Below, piece by piece: positions 49,934 through 57,872 of a stretch of 64,000 bases of DNA. The stretch is taken from positions 124,001 to 188,000 of the forward strand of contig JANSXA010000006.1 of assembly GCA_024743175.1 (NCBI GenBank). The letters are read 5' to 3'. A program made the translations under genes and the position numbers. Positions within the stretch are counted from its first letter, which is position 1; each line of letters opens with the position of its first letter. The notes below the pieces were generated by a model. The model did no database searches, had not been told where the DNA came from, and was given only the letters and a program-made list of their open reading frames with translations. This DNA comes from Pseudomonadaceae bacterium. Lineage in GTDB: Bacteria > Pseudomonadota > Gammaproteobacteria > Pseudomonadales > Azotimanducaceae.

Positions 49934-50259
49934 TGCTTTCGGTACCGGAAACCTGTGCATACACCGATTATGGAATCTGTCAGATCGTAATCAACGAGAC
50001 TGAGAAGCTCTTTGGTATCCGAGACCTGGTCAAGTACTACAGAACGTCCCGGGCGGTTGAGGCAAGGCACACAGCGATGTACCTCTGCCGGCAATACACA
50101 GAACTTCCACTACATGAAGTCGGCTACATTTTCGGGCGCGATCACACAACGGTCTACCACGGTGAGCGCAGAATCAAAGAGCGTTTGGAAGCCGGCGGCC
50201 GCTATTGCTCGATATACAACCGGCTCAAGTCGCGGATAGATCAGGAAATCGAATCTTGA
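49933..50259 (+). CDS. Stand-alone DnaA domain-IV-like DNA-binding protein
   Basis: 108 residues. ARHTAMYLCRQYTELPLHEVGYIFGRDHTTVYHGERRIKERL closely follows the DnaA C-terminal signature (R-x-x-A-M-Y-L-x-R...L-P-x-x-x-I-G-x-x-F-G-R-D-H-T-T-V), which reads DnaA boxes, yet there is no AAA+ domain. It could recruit or block host DnaA at phage or host origins. It overlaps the DUF1064 gene by 1 nt and the next gene by 4 nt. Confidence 0.85.
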   Translation: MLSVPETCAYTDYGICQIVINETEKLFGIRDLVKYYRTSRAVEARHTAMYLCRQYTELPLHEVGYIFGRDHTTVYHGERRIKERLEAGGRYCSIYNRLKSRIDQEIES

Positions 50260-50576
50260 GTTTCGCCCACTACTTCAGAGACGTCATCCGGCTCACTCAT
50301 GTCGACGTTTACAGAGTCCTGGAACTGTTTGGTGTCACCAGTCACGCAATTGGGCATGCCATCAAAAAGCTACTCTGCTCAGGTCAGCGTGGCGTCAAAG
50401 ATCGTTGGGTTGATGTGACTGAAGCCATCCACACGTTGCTGCGGTGGTGTGAAATGCAGATTGAGGATGGTGGTGAACCAGAAGACATGTTGTTGCTGAT
50501 CGGAAAGATTGAGCGGTGGTGTGTGGCGCAACGGGAGAAAACGCTGAAGCGGATCGAGGCCAACAGAGATCAGTAG
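50256..50576 (+). CDS. Phage protein of unknown function, 106 residues
   Basis: TTG start at 50256 overlapping the previous stop (TTGA) gives MSFAHYFRDVIRLTHVDVYRVLELFGVTSHAIGHAIKKLLCSGQRGVKDRWVDVTEAIHTLLRWCEMQ.... This is the pattern of a small phage family often found next to NinB/DUF1064-type genes; a helix-turn-helix fold is possible (VYRVLELFGVTSHAIGHAIKKLL). Exact function unknown. Confidence 0.65.
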   Translation: MSFAHYFRDVIRLTHVDVYRVLELFGVTSHAIGHAIKKLLCSGQRGVKDRWVDVTEAIHTLLRWCEMQIEDGGEPEDMLLLIGKIERWCVAQREKTLKRIEANRDQ

Positions 50577-50580
50577 CTGA

Positions 50581-50757
50581 ATGGAGTCCGAAAGTTTCAA
50601 GCTGCAGCACGACCAGCTGGAGGACACAGCTCGCATGTTGGATTTTATGGAGATCCTGAAGTCGACAGCGCCGGATACGCCGTTCCTGGACGACGCAGCC
50701 AGATGTGCAGATCGCATCCATGAGCGGCAGGCAAAGATCGTCTCATTGAGTATCTGA
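50581..50757 (+). CDS. 58-residue helical phage protein
   Basis: Short frame MESESFKLQHDQLEDTARML...AKIVSLSI, four bases after the previous gene. Charged, helical, no membrane segment. Accepted because of operon spacing; not recognised. Confidence 0.5.
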   Translation: MESESFKLQHDQLEDTARMLDFMEILKSTAPDTPFLDDAARCADRIHERQAKIVSLSI

Positions 50758-50828
50758 GTAGTATTTGAAAAGTAACCGGGTCTATCCGGAGCCCGTGTAA
50801 AACCGAAGCGAAAGTGGAGAAAGACGGA

Positions 50829-51230
50829 ATGGGAAAAGCGAAAATGTGTTTTAAGTGTGGGGAAATCCTCCTGGACGAAACAAAGTGCGATGACTGCGGC
50901 GCGGTGCAGAAGGCCACCGATTCCGATGACACCAATGCGCCTGATCAGACACTCACCCGAGTGGATCCGGAGAAAGTTGAATTTCGAATTGAGAAAGACG
51001 TACCGCTGCCGTCGGTAGGAAACAGTAAACACGCAACTGTGTACGACGCCGCACCTTTTGCGGAAATGAAAATTGACGACAGCCTTCGGATTCCACTAAC
51101 CAACCAAAAAGACCTGGATGCGCTCTATGCTGGCGTCAGGAGATATGTTGTGACGCGATTTCCCGAATCAAAATGGGCTATGCGGATACTCAAAGAAGAG
51201 TGCGCTGTGCGGATATGGCGAACCAAATAA
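50829..51230 (+). CDS. Zinc-ribbon phage protein, 133 residues
   Basis: Start ATG 50829 with GGAG nine bases upstream. N-terminal zinc ribbon CFKCGEILLDETKCDDCG (CxxC, 9-residue gap, CxxC), acidic linker, then a C-terminal part (IEKDVPLPSVGNSKHATVYDAAPFAEMKIDDSLRIPLTNQKDLDALYAGVRRYVVTRFPESKWAMRILKEECAVRIWRTK) that resembles small phage proteins presumed to bind nucleic acid. Function unknown. Confidence 0.68.
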   Translation: MGKAKMCFKCGEILLDETKCDDCGAVQKATDSDDTNAPDQTLTRVDPEKVEFRIEKDVPLPSVGNSKHATVYDAAPFAEMKIDDSLRIPLTNQKDLDALYAGVRRYVVTRFPESKWAMRILKEECAVRIWRTK

Positions 51231-51257
51231 AACAAGCTATCGCACTTAGGATTTAGA

Positions 51258-52055
51258 TTGGCCAATCAAGACAAAATGTTCGATTCGGAGCTGCGCCAGC
51301 TGACGTTGAAGTTGATCAACGATTGGTTTGAGATCGAGGTTTACTGTAACCGTGCCCAGTACTGCGATGGTAAGAAAAAACGTGTGGTCTCTGTCGACAT
51401 CCCAGAAGACAAGATGCGCTACGCAGATCCATTGGCTGAAGCCCGGGAGACTCGCCCCGAGTTCTGGAATACAACGTTTAAGCGCAAGTATGAGTATTTC
51501 GATCCGCTCCAAAACAGGACAGTCATCAAATCCGAAGAGGTCTCGATCCTGGATGTCTATGGACCCGGGCCAAGTGAAACACGGCAAGTGCCAACATCGG
51601 TAGATCTTCGCTTATCGAACACACGGGGCATGAAACCAGAAGCGGTGGTGCACCGCGCCGCGGCGGCCGCTGAGCGGGAGAGCTTGAAACTCAAAACGCA
51701 CCAGGTGGCCCGCATGCAGGTCGGAATGAAACGTTTACATCAGTTCGCGCCCGTCAGTGCAATTTGCATTCGGCTTTACGCTGCGGGTTACAGCAGAGCC
51801 TACATGGCAAACAGTTTGGATATCTCGAAAGGCCAGGCCATCCAGATCTTTGAATGCGGTCTAACGTGGCTCATGGGAGTACTGCACACCAACCCAGTCT
51901 TTCGTGAGGAGTTCCCTGACTTCAGGTCTGCGGTAAAGCAGCATCAGGCGTTCCGTAAACTCCCCAAAATGCGCAAATCTGATCTTTTTGGTGAAAACGA
52001 CAAACATGTCAAGTCTCCCGCCTCAGCGGAAACGACCGCCTCATGCGGCGTATAG
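51258..52055 (+). CDS. Candidate late-gene regulator in Q position
   Basis: 265 residues from TTG 51258 (AGGA upstream; an ATG follows at 51276). The C half includes a helix-turn-helix-like stretch (CIRLYAAGYSRAYMANSLDISKGQAIQIFECGLTWLMGVL). Not similar to lambda Q by eye. The assignment rests on place: last gene before a strong promoter that is followed by two intrinsic terminators and the lysis genes, exactly where Q lies in lambdoid phages. A transcription activator is the alternative. Confidence 0.5.
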   Translation: MANQDKMFDSELRQLTLKLINDWFEIEVYCNRAQYCDGKKKRVVSVDIPEDKMRYADPLAEARETRPEFWNTTFKRKYEYFDPLQNRTVIKSEEVSILDVYGPGPSETRQVPTSVDLRLSNTRGMKPEAVVHRAAAAAERESLKLKTHQVARMQVGMKRLHQFAPVSAICIRLYAAGYSRAYMANSLDISKGQAIQIFECGLTWLMGVLHTNPVFREEFPDFRSAVKQHQAFRKLPKMRKSDLFGENDKHVKSPASAETTASCGV

Positions 52056-52062
52056 AAACCTG

Positions 52063-52090
52063 TTGACAAACGGTCGACCAAAAGCATAAT
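52063..52090 (+). promoter_or_regulatory. Late promoter pR'-like
   Basis: TTGACA (52063-52068), 16-bp spacer, CATAAT (52085-52090). Predicted start near 52097. The only near-consensus promoter in the late region. Confidence 0.7.
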
Positions 52091-52138
52091 CCTGTTCCCA
52101 ATCTAGCCGGTTTATGTCCAACTTCCACCGGTGATCTT

Positions 52139-52164
52139 AACCCTGGCAACCGCCGGGGTTTTTT
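52139..52164 (+). terminator. Intrinsic terminator tR'-like 1
   Basis: AACCCTGGC, loop AACC, GCCGGGGTT, then TTTT: 9-bp stem with one G-U pair and a T-run. It begins about 42 nt after the predicted late start. Confidence 0.85.
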
Positions 52165-52177
52165 CTACCTGAAATTT

Positions 52178-52201
52178 GCCCGCCAAACATGCGGGCTTTT
52201 T
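52178..52201 (+). terminator. Intrinsic terminator tR'-like 2
   Basis: GCCCGC, loop CAAACAT, GCGGGC, then TTTTT. A second terminator in tandem, ending 20 nt before the first late gene. Confidence 0.83.
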
Positions 52202-52220
52202 ATTGCCCGGAGGAAAGTAA

Positions 52221-52598
52221 TTGCCCATTGAGCGCGAAGAAATACGTATCAACGTTGGACCCTGGAAGCTGGTTTTTGCCTCAATTGCTTTGGTACTTAC
52301 CGTTCTGGGCGGCAACTACGCGATGATTACTGTTGTGCTTAAGTCCGAAGTTACCACGCTGATCGATGACGCCATCACAGCACACACAAGCGCACCGCAC
52401 CCAGTAACACTGGAACGAGCTGAGGAGATAGCCAAACAGGTTACCCAGGTGGATATGGACAACAAGGTCCAGCTGGCCGCAAAAGTGGCTGGTATTGAAA
52501 TCAAACAGGCTGGCTTCTCGAGCGACATCAGCTGGATCAAATCGCATCTGGTTAAGCAGGACGAGAAGCTGGACAAGATATTGGCTGCTCAGAAGTGA
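52221..52598 (+). CDS. Single-TM phage protein, possible holin or lysis regulator
   Basis: 125 residues from TTG 52221 with GGAGG upstream. Residues about 15-40 form one hydrophobic helix (LVFASIALVLTVLGGNYAMITVVL); the rest is a periplasm- or cytoplasm-facing helical domain (LERAEEIAKQVTQVDMDNKVQLAAKVAGIEIKQAG...). It directly precedes the endolysin gene, the usual holin place, but the long soluble tail is not typical of a holin. Confidence 0.6.
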   Translation: MPIEREEIRINVGPWKLVFASIALVLTVLGGNYAMITVVLKSEVTTLIDDAITAHTSAPHPVTLERAEEIAKQVTQVDMDNKVQLAAKVAGIEIKQAGFSSDISWIKSHLVKQDEKLDKILAAQK

Positions 52599-52608
52599 TC
52601 CATTTGCG

Positions 52609-53055
52609 ATGAGAGCGATCAAGTTCATCATCGTCCACTGCGCTGCTTCCCGCCAGGACGTGACCGCTGCAACAATCCGCAAGTGGCACACGGATCCGAA
52701 GAAATTCGTCAACGGTGTGAACGTAGGCGGCAACGGTTGGAGTGACATTGGTTATCACCAAATTATCCGTCAGACCGGCCAGATCGAAGTTGGTCGACCG
52801 ATCACTCGACCAGGTGCGCATGTCCGCGGCCACAATATGGACTCCATCGCCATCTGCTTATCTGGTGGCTTTGGTGGTGCGTTCGATTACACCGATGCGC
52901 AGCTGCTCAGCCTCGAGCTCCTGGTAGGTGGCTACCTAACCAAATTCCCGGGTGCCCAGGTCAAAGGGCACAACGATTTTACCAATGCCAAGACCTGTCC
53001 GAACTTCGACGTCGGTGAGTGGTGGGTTAAGCGCATTTCCAGTAGAGCTGCGTAG
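52609..53055 (+). CDS. Endolysin: N-acetylmuramoyl-L-alanine amidase (T7-lysozyme type)
   Basis: 148 residues from ATG 52609. Amidase_2 fold with zinc ligands His in IKFIIVHCAASR, His in VKGHNDFTNA and Cys in KTCPNFDV; GWSDIGYHQIIRQTGQIEVGRP and AHVRGHNMDSIAICLSGG are classic. It cleaves the amide bond between MurNAc and L-Ala. No signal peptide, so export depends on a holin. Confidence 0.92.
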   Translation: MRAIKFIIVHCAASRQDVTAATIRKWHTDPKKFVNGVNVGGNGWSDIGYHQIIRQTGQIEVGRPITRPGAHVRGHNMDSIAICLSGGFGGAFDYTDAQLLSLELLVGGYLTKFPGAQVKGHNDFTNAKTCPNFDVGEWWVKRISSRAA

Positions 53056-53067
53056 CCAAATCTATTT

Positions 53068-53346
53068 ATGGCAGAACTAGTCCGGCAAACGAAGGAAGGG
53101 ACTTGGCTAATTGAGTGCCCGGCCTGTACCACATGGCATGAGTTCGATTCTCGGTGGACGTTCAATGGTGATGTTGAAAAACCAACGTTTTCGCCATCTT
53201 TGCGTGTCAGATGGACTTATGGGGAAGACGAAGTTAAGCACTGTTGTCACTCGTTTGTTAGGGATGGGCAATGGCAGTACTGCGTGGACAGCACCCACAA
53301 GCTTGCGGGACAAACAGTTCCAGTGCCGCCGTTCGCCGAATCTTGA
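53068..53346 (+). CDS. DUF6527-like phage protein
   Basis: 92 residues. IECPACTTWHEFDSRWTFNGDVEKPTFSPSLRVRW, CHSFVRDGQWQYCVDSTHKLAGQTVPVPPF matches a phage family (DUF6527, earlier mislabelled ammonia monooxygenase). CPAC plus later Cys/His residues suggest zinc binding. Found next to lysis and terminase genes in many phages; function unknown. Confidence 0.8.
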   Translation: MAELVRQTKEGTWLIECPACTTWHEFDSRWTFNGDVEKPTFSPSLRVRWTYGEDEVKHCCHSFVRDGQWQYCVDSTHKLAGQTVPVPPFAES

Positions 53347-53485
53347 ACAGAACTAAGTTTAGCTAAGCCGACCCTGCTTGAGGCTCCGGTTGTACCGAAC
53401 CTCTAACGTGCCAGAGATCCTCCCTTTGATGTTCTCTCCCCAGATCCAGTGCGGAGCGGGGCCGGCGTTTTATTTTGGAGTTCCC

Positions 53486-53998
53486 ATGCGCATAGTCGGT
53501 GTTAACGGTATTGCTACCCATGGTCACGGCAACATCGATGTGTTGTTACACCGCTTGGATCAACTGGGACACGAGACGGTAGATGTCCAATTACGCAAAC
53601 GCCATTTCATCTCGGCGTGGTGGGGACAGAAGTGGGATGTTGAGTCCATCTACAAAGCCTCTGAAGACGGTGATGTGGTGGTGGCTCATTCTTTCGGTGC
53701 ACCTCGGGTGGTGGAAGCCATGAAGTACCGCCATTTTTCAAAAGTTTTTCTCATCCGGCCCGCAATGAGCGCAAAGCATGTCTTTGCCCGGGACGAAGTT
53801 TATTGCTTTCACTCGAAAGACGATTGGCCTGTTCGCATCGGCTCCTGGTTGCCCTGGCATCCTTTTGGTCGCGCTGGCGTAGACGGCTTTACAGATCCAT
53901 TAGTTACGAATTTTCCGACCTCTGGGGGACACAATGCCGATTTCACGACTTACCTTCACCAAACTGTTACCTATATTGCTGACCGGCTTACTGATTAG
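53486..53998 (+). CDS. Small alpha/beta-hydrolase-like phage protein
   Basis: 170 residues from ATG 53486; GGAG 5 nt upstream. VGVNGIATHGHGNIDVLLHRLDQLGHETVDVQL and DVVVAHSFGAPRVVEAM (nucleophile elbow with Ser) suggest a minimal alpha/beta hydrolase; SKDDWPVRIGSW could give the Asp and SGGHNADF the His. It lies in the lysis region, so lipid or envelope hydrolysis is possible, but there is no signal peptide. Its last 65 nt overlap the lipoprotein gene. Confidence 0.65.
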   Translation: MRIVGVNGIATHGHGNIDVLLHRLDQLGHETVDVQLRKRHFISAWWGQKWDVESIYKASEDGDVVVAHSFGAPRVVEAMKYRHFSKVFLIRPAMSAKHVFARDEVYCFHSKDDWPVRIGSWLPWHPFGRAGVDGFTDPLVTNFPTSGGHNADFTTYLHQTVTYIADRLTD

Positions 53999-54380
53999 CG
54001 GCTGTGCAAACAACGATCTAAATCCGCGCTCTGCGGACCTCATCGTCAAATATGCCACGATGAAGGTCATCGAAAAGGCAGATGATCCAGCCGACAAAGC
54101 GATTCGCATTGTTGCAGTTGCAGAACAGGCTTTGGAGGTAGCCAGCACCGAAGGCGTGTTGATTGCCGTAGTTCAAGAGGCGGTGAAAGAGTCCATCGAT
54201 TGGGCTTCGTTATCCCCAGCCGACACGCTGCTTGCGAATGAACTGATCAACCTGGTCGCTGAGGACCTGAATGATCGCGTCGATAGCGGCGTGCTCGAGG
54301 GAGAGTCGATGCTAACAGCCAGGCGAGTCCTGGAAGCTGTGATTGAAGCGACCGAGCTCTACACGTTGAGGGTCGGGTAA
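53934..54380 (+). CDS. Phage lipoprotein
   Basis: 148 residues with a signal peptide and lipobox (FTKLLPILLTGLLISGCANN; Cys of about 24 is acylated). The mature part is helical and acidic (AVAEQALEVASTEGVLIAVVQEAVKESIDWASL...). It starts 65 nt inside the preceding gene. Outer-membrane spanin or a lysogenic-conversion lipoprotein are possible; the mature part lacks the Pro-rich look of o-spanins. Confidence 0.7.
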   Translation: MPISRLTFTKLLPILLTGLLISGCANNDLNPRSADLIVKYATMKVIEKADDPADKAIRIVAVAEQALEVASTEGVLIAVVQEAVKESIDWASLSPADTLLANELINLVAEDLNDRVDSGVLEGESMLTARRVLEAVIEATELYTLRVG

Positions 54381-54847
54381 TGCCAGACCGTATTGATTTT
54401 AACGGTGGTGCATCGCGCTTCCGGGTCCGAGTCAACGGTGTAGTCCGCTCTTCTCATACCACGGAACGCGAGGCCGCACAGAACGCGGCCAATTTCGCAA
54501 TGGCAGCCCCGCATGCAGAGGTGAATTACTACCATGACTACGAGGTCGGTGTGAGTTTTCTCAGAGTAACCAGTGTTCCGGAAGCCTCGGCTGTCGTTCA
54601 AGTTTTTGATGCTCAGGGTAATCCCGCTGGGTATGGTCCTGCCGATGATCCAGCTGGTGTTTTCTTCGGCCGTGGTGATCTACAGCAGGGAGATATCTGG
54701 TCGGTAGTGAGCGTTGGCCCTGGTCAAACGGTAACGCCACTCGAAGGCGGTAGCTTCCTGGTTAACACATCTGGTTCGTTTGATTGGGAACTGCGCCGTT
54801 CTGGCGTGGTGGTGGATTCGGGTACCAAGACGGTGACGGTTACATGA
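54380..54847 (+). CDS. Phage protein of unknown function, 155 residues
   Basis: MPDRIDFNGGASRFRVRVNGVVRSSHTTEREAAQNAANFAMAAPHAEVNYYHDYEVGV is followed by a beta-rich C-terminal domain (SVGPGQTVTPLEGGSFLVNTSGSFDWELRRSGVVVDSGTKTVTV). Starts with TAATG overlap, ends with ATGA overlap into the next gene. Probably part of an appendage or surface unit with the next two genes. Confidence 0.62.
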   Translation: MPDRIDFNGGASRFRVRVNGVVRSSHTTEREAAQNAANFAMAAPHAEVNYYHDYEVGVSFLRVTSVPEASAVVQVFDAQGNPAGYGPADDPAGVFFGRGDLQQGDIWSVVSVGPGQTVTPLEGGSFLVNTSGSFDWELRRSGVVVDSGTKTVTVT

Positions 54848-56244
54848 GAAAGTCCATGGAAAGGTTTGTTTTACTCTTAGCACTGTTGCTCTGCGCGCCA
54901 GCATTCGCCGCAGATTGTGCAGCGACTAATGCCACCGGTGGTGACACGCGCGTATTCCAGCCGTGTACCAAGAACGATATCCCAACGATTAGTGGTACCG
55001 AAGATGTCACTGCCGTTGACGTCTGGGGTCCATATCACATTGCTTGTGGACCCGGTGGTGCATCACCAAGCTGGTCTGGCACATTGCCTACCGGTTTGTC
55101 GGTCAATACGTCCACTGGGAGAATTACGGGTACGCCAACTGCGGACGGCTCTGTCGCCTCAAGCCTGACGTGCACAAATTCTGTTGGCTCAGAGACGATC
55201 AGCTTCACTTGGAACATTGCAGCGGCACCTGGTGGTGGTGAGCCCTATGATCTGACCGCAGGTGGGTCCAGAACTGTTCCGTTTTCGTATGAATGGCCAG
55301 CTGAACCGGTCACAACGAGTACAGCCAGTGTTTCATCAGCCTCAGCCTTTAATGCTGCTGCGGCAATTGACGGCACTGAGATAACTGTCACTCAGTCATT
55401 TTCTGGCAACATCAACGTCACGGCAGATGATATCGATGTGGTGATGGCAAATAACATCACGATCTCTGGCCGTTTGACGATTAACTCGTTTAGTGCCTCA
55501 GGCCGCCTCAATCGCATTCGTTTCACCGGTGGCAACTTTGCTGCTGGCAGTATTCTTATCCATCCAGTCAATGACTTGATGCTTAAGGATGTCTACTTCG
55601 ATACTGACTCTAACTTAGCCAGCGAAGGTCTCAACGACTTCCGAGGCAACTCTGCCAACTCAGGGATAGCTGGCTGGGATCGCATCGCCCTGGTCAATAC
55701 GACCATCAATCACGTCAATGGCAGTAGCACTGGCGACTACGCGTTTTATGCAGCGTCGAGAAACAACTCGACGAATCTGATTTTCGCCAACGTTAAGCTG
55801 CGTGCACAAGGCCAGGTGCACCGAGTCATTCAGCTGTCTAAATACATCATCGTCGATTCGACGTTTAATGATGATGGTGGTGCATCAAGTGCTTTCCGTA
55901 TACATGGCGATGGTGGTACGGCAACGAATGAAGTCTACATGGCTGACTCCATGGTTCGGGGCACGATGAAAATCGACGGTACTGCAGGCTCTCAAGGTCC
56001 GCAGATTGCCAACGGCGTGTTTGAGCGAGTTGACCGATACGCTAATGATGGCTTTTGGTGGTATTCAGAAGCCTTGGCTTCTGGCAACCAGGCCACCGTC
56101 AACGATTCACCGATTTATTATGTTGGTGGTGATGGTGTGAGCGAGGTTGGGCTTGGATCCGGCATTACTGGTAGTAACAACATCCGTCAGCCTTGGGACG
56201 GCTCTACAGTGCCTGATTACAGCGGAGTTGGCGCAATCCGCTAA
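54844..56244 (+). CDS. Secreted beta-rich protein: signal peptide, putative-Ig domain, beta-helix-like body
   Basis: 466 residues. Signal peptide (MERFVLLLALLLCAPAFA, likely cleaved before ADC), then a He_PIG-type domain (SGTLPTGLSVNTSTGRITGTPTADGSVASSLTCTNSVGSETISFTW), then repeated Asn-rich strands (NNITISGRLTINSFSASGRLNRIRFTGGNF..., MLKDVYFDTDSN, LIFANVKLRAQ) as in right-handed beta-helices. A signal peptide on a late phage gene is odd for a virion part; it may be exported by the lysogen or be misassigned as a fibre. TGA/ATG overlaps at both ends. Confidence 0.7.
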   Translation: MRKSMERFVLLLALLLCAPAFAADCAATNATGGDTRVFQPCTKNDIPTISGTEDVTAVDVWGPYHIACGPGGASPSWSGTLPTGLSVNTSTGRITGTPTADGSVASSLTCTNSVGSETISFTWNIAAAPGGGEPYDLTAGGSRTVPFSYEWPAEPVTTSTASVSSASAFNAAAAIDGTEITVTQSFSGNINVTADDIDVVMANNITISGRLTINSFSASGRLNRIRFTGGNFAAGSILIHPVNDLMLKDVYFDTDSNLASEGLNDFRGNSANSGIAGWDRIALVNTTINHVNGSSTGDYAFYAASRNNSTNLIFANVKLRAQGQVHRVIQLSKYIIVDSTFNDDGGASSAFRIHGDGGTATNEVYMADSMVRGTMKIDGTAGSQGPQIANGVFERVDRYANDGFWWYSEALASGNQATVNDSPIYYVGGDGVSEVGLGSGITGSNNIRQPWDGSTVPDYSGVGAIR

Positions 56245-57857
56245 TGGCCTTCGGTGATCTCGTTAAAGCCGATGATTCTGGGTTTTCAACGACACAAACG
56301 TGTGATCTAGGCTCGAACCCAGCCGCGGGTAACCTTCTAATTTTCCACGGCATTAACGGTAACGGCACCGCGACGATTTCATCTCCTCCTGCGGGCTTTA
56401 CTCAACTCCAAGTTAATACTGGTAGTTCGGCCTCGGGAGCTCAGGTTTTTTACTACAAGATCAGTGACGGATCTGAGCAGACCGCAGTTTTGGTTTGGAG
56501 TAGTAGTCTTGGTAAGTCTAGATATGTTGAGATCGATTTAGACGGACAGGTGATTTCGTCAGTCCAATCTAACAAAGACCAGACCGGTACTAGCACAGAC
56601 GTCACGAGCCAGGTGTCGGGCAGCCTTACGCCTGATCAACCGACGAACTTAATTGTTGTTGGTGTCGGCACGCCGAACGAAAGCAACTTTGTCGATGGGC
56701 AGGGGTGGGACGGTACAGAGATCGTTTACAGGCTCTTTGCTGACGCGACATTTGCAGGTCATTCGATTGCTGGCTATATCGATGAATCCGGTGCCACTGA
56801 GCACACGTTCACCACTACGGACACAGGTGGTCGTATATGGGGTTGGATCGCTGCCTTTAACATTGTGTCGGCGACTACTGTTGAGGTTGCGGGCGTTTCT
56901 GAAAGCGATTCTGCTCAAGCGGTGACGCCTGTTAAACAGGCTGCGATTGGTCAAGTTTCCGAGAGTGACATCGCACAAGCGTTGAATTACTCAAAGGCAA
57001 AAACGCTCGGGCAAGTGAATGACTCAAGTATTGCCCAACCGATGAGCGCGTCGAAGGTTAAATCGGTTGGCGCCGTTGTCGAGCTAGACGGTGCGCAAGT
57101 GTTAGGGGCGTTCAAATCTAGGGTATTGGGCAGCGTGAGTGAAACCAACGTGTCTCAATCGCTTGTCAGCACGTCTGTAAGAACTGCTGGGCTCGTTTCT
57201 GAAGCGGATGTTGCTGCAGCTGTACGCCGCGTAAAGAGCCGACAGCTTGGGGCAGTACGGGAGTACTTTCAGGCCGCAACGATTCCTTGTGAGAAATCAC
57301 GGGTTGCTGGGCAGGTTTCCGAAATCAGCTCAGCGACGTCGGTCGGATCAAGTGCTGTTATCGCAGTGGCTGCTGTTGCAGAAACAACGTCGGCTCAGCC
57401 GGTTGCCAAATTGAAAGCTCGTTTGCTTGGTCAAGTTATTGAAACTGATATCGCTATGTCGGTGTTCTCGGGGTCAGCGCGAGAAGTGCTGTCTGTGTCT
57501 GAATCTAACCAAGCTCAGCCGCTCTCGAGCGCCAAAACGAAGCCTGTAGGCAACGTGATCGAGACAGATTCGGCAAATGGTGTTTTTACTGGATCTTCTC
57601 GACAAGTAAACCAGGTTTCGGAATCAAGCCTTGTCCAGCCGTTGAACGTGATGAAGTCACAGGCTGTTGGATTGGTGTTTGAATCGGATGCGGCGCTTCC
57701 GCTGGCGTATCCAAAAAGCCTGGCTATTGGCCAGGTTGTTGAAACAGATGTAGCGATGGCAGTAACCATCCCAGGCATATCCGGAGCTGCTGCTCGGATC
57801 AAACTCAGTGGTGTTTTTCAGCCAACAGTAAGTCTAAACGGTGTTTGGCTCAGTTAA
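56244..57857 (+). CDS. Repeat protein: N-terminal beta domain plus fifteen 20-residue repeats (probable fibre)
   Basis: 537 residues. Residues 1-215 are a beta-rich domain often seen on phage appendage proteins (PAAGNLLIFHGINGNGTATISSPPAGFTQL...). Residues 218-517 are fifteen consecutive units of exactly 20 residues with the pattern V-x-E-[ST]-[DN]-x-A-Q near the start and [KR]-x-x-x-[LVA]-G-[QA] at the end. The tail (IKLSGVFQPTVSLNGVWLS) is a short beta cap. Strict length and alternating hydrophobics suggest a beta-solenoid or trimeric fibre shaft. Starts one base before the previous stop ends. Confidence 0.75.
   Translation: MAFGDLVKADDSGFSTTQTCDLGSNPAAGNLLIFHGINGNGTATISSPPAGFTQLQVNTGSSASGAQVFYYKISDGSEQTAVLVWSSSLGKSRYVEIDLDGQVISSVQSNKDQTGTSTDVTSQVSGSLTPDQPTNLIVVGVGTPNESNFVDGQGWDGTEIVYRLFADATFAGHSIAGYIDESGATEHTFTTTDTGGRIWGWIAAFNIVSATTVEVAGVSESDSAQAVTPVKQAAIGQVSESDIAQALNYSKAKTLGQVNDSSIAQPMSASKVKSVGAVVELDGAQVLGAFKSRVLGSVSETNVSQSLVSTSVRTAGLVSEADVAAAVRRVKSRQLGAVREYFQAATIPCEKSRVAGQVSEISSATSVGSSAVIAVAAVAETTSAQPVAKLKARLLGQVIETDIAMSVFSGSAREVLSVSESNQAQPLSSAKTKPVGNVIETDSANGVFTGSSRQVNQVSESSLVQPLNVMKSQAVGLVFESDAALPLAYPKSLAIGQVVETDVAMAVTIPGISGAAARIKLSGVFQPTVSLNGVWLS
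56895..57794 (+). repeat. 15 tandem 60-bp coding repeats
   Basis: Fifteen in-frame units of 60 bp, each encoding 20 residues, without a single insertion or deletion. DNA units are diverged, so the array is old or selected at protein level. The last unit is the least similar. Confidence 0.82.
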
Positions 57858-57872
57858 TTAGGAGATCAGTAA

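Noticed and set aside
50379-51032. 217-codon minus-strand frame
   Set aside because: Crosses four small plus-strand genes with good spacing and a zinc-ribbon motif; its own composition is unconvincing.
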